From an uncultured Prevotella sp. (GTDB lineage Bacteria > Bacteroidota > Bacteroidia > Bacteroidales > Bacteroidaceae): a stretch of 64,000 nucleotides of DNA. The position numbers were made by a program, and so were the translations under genes. How positions within the stretch are numbered: position 1 is the stretch's first letter; each line of letters begins with the position of its first letter. The stretch spans positions 30,634 to 94,633 of the forward strand of contig CAMVSV010000005.1 in the NCBI GenBank assembly GCA_947170265.1, read 5' to 3'. The notes beneath the pieces were generated by a model that did no database searches, was not told where the DNA came from, and saw nothing but the letters and a program-made list of their open reading frames with translations. Positions 62,679 through 64,000 of the stretch are shown one piece after another.

Positions 62679-63578
62679 ATGAAGAAGATTAGAGCCGCCG
62701 TAGTAGGATATGGCAACATTGGTAAAAGCACAGTGGAAGCTCTCGAGGCTTCTGCAGACTTCGAGATAGCAGGCATCGTGCGCCGCAAGGGTGCTGAAGA
62801 CAAACCACAGGAGCTGCAGGCTTACAACGTGGTGAAGGACATTCGCGAACTCAGCGATGTTGACGTGGCTATCCTCGCCACTCCAACACGCTCATGCCCC
62901 GACTACGCCAAAGACATAGTATCGCTCGGCATCAACACCGTAGACTCCTACGACATCCACACAGGCATCGTAGACTATCGTCGCAAGCAGGATGCTATAT
63001 GCAAGGAAAACGGCAAGGTGAGCGTCATCTCTGCCGGCTGGGACCCAGGTTCTGACAGCATCGTGCGCACACTCATGCAGAGCCTCGCACCAAAGGGACT
63101 GAGCTACACCAACTTTGGACCGGGCATGTCGATGGGTCACAGCGTATGCGTGAAGTCGAAAGACGGAGTGAAAGACGCACTGTCGATGACCATACCTGTG
63201 GGCGAAGGCATACACCGCCGCATGGTTTATGTGGAGCTGGAAGAGGGTGCAAGCCTCGACGAGGTAACCAAAGCCATCAAGGCTGATCCCTACTTCGCAT
63301 CTGACGAGACCCATGTGTTTGCCGTGGCATCGGTCGACGATGTGAAGGACATGGGACATGGCGTGCACCTCGTGCGCAAAGGTGTGTCAGGAAAGACCCA
63401 GAACCAGCGCTTCGAGTTCAACATGAGCATCAACAACCCGGCACTCACCGCCCAGGTGCTCGTCAACGTTGCCCGCGCCTCCATGCGCCTGCAGCCCGGT
63501 TGCTACACCATGGTAGAGATACCTGTCATCGACATGCTCCCGGGTGAGCGCGAAGACCTCATCGCACATCTCGTGTAA
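62679..63578 (+). CDS. ddh: meso-Diaminopimelate dehydrogenase
   Basis: NADPH-dependent one-step synthesis of meso-diaminopimelate from tetrahydrodipicolinate, supplying lysine and peptidoglycan. The 299 aa have the Rossmann motif VVGYGNIGKS (about 8-17), substrate-contact segments ISAGWDPGSDS and FGPGMSMGHS, and the C-terminal dimerisation domain. Usual length; monocistronic with its own terminator. Confidence 0.95.
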   Translation: MKKIRAAVVGYGNIGKSTVEALEASADFEIAGIVRRKGAEDKPQELQAYNVVKDIRELSDVDVAILATPTRSCPDYAKDIVSLGINTVDSYDIHTGIVDYRRKQDAICKENGKVSVISAGWDPGSDSIVRTLMQSLAPKGLSYTNFGPGMSMGHSVCVKSKDGVKDALSMTIPVGEGIHRRMVYVELEEGASLDEVTKAIKADPYFASDETHVFAVASVDDVKDMGHGVHLVRKGVSGKTQNQRFEFNMSINNPALTAQVLVNVARASMRLQPGCYTMVEIPVIDMLPGEREDLIAHLV

Positions 63579-63601
63579 AAACACCATAGTCATAGCAGTA
63601 G

Positions 63602-63637
63602 AAAGCCGCTTGCAGCATACCGCAAGCGGCTTTTTTT
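63602..63637 (+). terminator. Terminator after ddh
   Basis: AAAGCCGCTTGC/GCAAGCGGCTTT, a perfect 12-bp stem with an 8-nt loop, followed by T7. Confidence 0.95.
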
Positions 63638-63681
63638 CTCCGCCATCAACTCGTATTCTCAGAAAAGCATCATGACTTTCT

Positions 63682-64000
63682 CGCATCACAGATGCTCATA
63701 CTCGGTGGTGTCGGATTACAAATCCGACACAACTGAAACGCTGTCCTTATGGGCTGGAGTGAGTTGGGCTGGAGTGAGTTGGGCTGGATTTGCAATCCAG
63801 CCCCTATGAATATTAGGATTTGCAATCCGAAATACACTGTACTTACCTTTTTTCCGCATCACAGATGCTCATATTCGATGGTGTCGGATTGCAAATCCTA
63901 CACAACTGATGAGCAGGATTGTTTTTTGAGCACTCGTTGAGCAGAATTTGTTGTGTGCGTCTTGCGCAAGGAGGGTTGAGCAGGATTTGCAATCCTGCTC
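63682..64000. repeat. Cluster of REP-like palindromes and direct repeats (continues past the window)
   Basis: Five palindromes share the core GGATT-NNN-AATCC: 63710-63728, 63781-63803 (10-bp arms), 63816-63828, 63881-63903 (one mismatch) and 63978-64000 (10-bp arms). A 55-bp direct repeat carries two of them (63682-63736 and 63855-63909, about four differences by eye). A 15-bp tandem unit, GGGCTGGAGTGAGTT, occurs twice at 63751-63780 and its start continues into the second palindrome. No gene is seen in the region. Confidence 0.85.

Noticed and set aside
63749..63940. A 63-codon plus-strand frame at the right end
   Set aside because: It is made of the repeat units (repeated GWSEL text) within the palindrome cluster.

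Overview
The window looks like a Prevotellaceae-type Bacteroidales chromosome segment. The evidence is the recurrent Bacteroidetes promoter signature (TTTG about 19-20 nt before TAnnTTTG), few Shine-Dalgarno sequences, a type IX secretion component (SprA) next to ruvA, two large surface proteins ending in the short GIYI(I/V)NGKKV sorting tail, the rsfS-ftsH-cdsA order, and a meso-diaminopimelate dehydrogenase. No phage, conjugative element, complete insertion sequence or CRISPR array was seen.

Layout. 1-7.6 kb: a secreted GH3 beta-glucosidase (5' end outside the window), a BspA-like leucine-rich-repeat surface protein and a small acidic protein. 7.7-10.8 kb: a CorA metal transporter behind a structured leader, then a DUF349 coiled-coil protein. 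10.8-11.5 kb: tRNA-Val and tRNA-Gln. 11.7-15.0 kb: rsfS-ftsH-cdsA. 15-20.8 kb: small enzymes and conserved proteins (nitroreductase, HAD phosphatase, DUF4250 cluster, B3/4 protein, C_GCAxxG_C_C protein, WbuC cupin, GNAT, DUF1349 lipoprotein), then tRNA-Ser. 21.4-29.7 kb: a double esterase, mutS2, a secreted unknown, dnaG, cardiolipin synthase. 30-34.7 kb: a TolC-MacA-ABC efflux operon on the minus strand. 34.8-37.1 kb: a His-rich HMA-like secreted protein and a phosphoethanolamine-transferase-like enzyme. 37.2-38.4 kb: queD-queE. 38.4-42.8 kb: SprT protein, RecD-like helicase, an unknown pair with rsmD, and bcp. 42.9-46.7 kb: etfB-etfA-acyl-CoA dehydrogenase operon. 46.9-52.2 kb: acyltransferase, GtrB-like glycosyltransferase, polytopic membrane protein, PBP4. 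52.4-63.6 kb: nadB, sprA, ruvA, ddh. The right edge is a cluster of short REP-like palindromes.

How the genes connect. The secreted glycosidase and LRR protein carry tails that the SprA-dependent type IX machinery in the same window would handle. Envelope work is a theme: CdsA and cardiolipin synthase (phospholipids), the EptA-like enzyme, GT2 plus GT-C-like protein and acyltransferase (surface glycans), DacB and Ddh (peptidoglycan), and the efflux pump.

Most unusual non-coding features: (1) the 172-nt corA leader, with a mini-ORF and a hairpin loop complementary to the ribosome-binding region; (2) an approximately 310-bp intergenic element present twice, in inverted orientation, each copy between convergent genes 18 kb apart; (3) the REP-like palindrome cluster at the end; (4) a perfect 15-bp inverted repeat sitting on the acyltransferase promoter.
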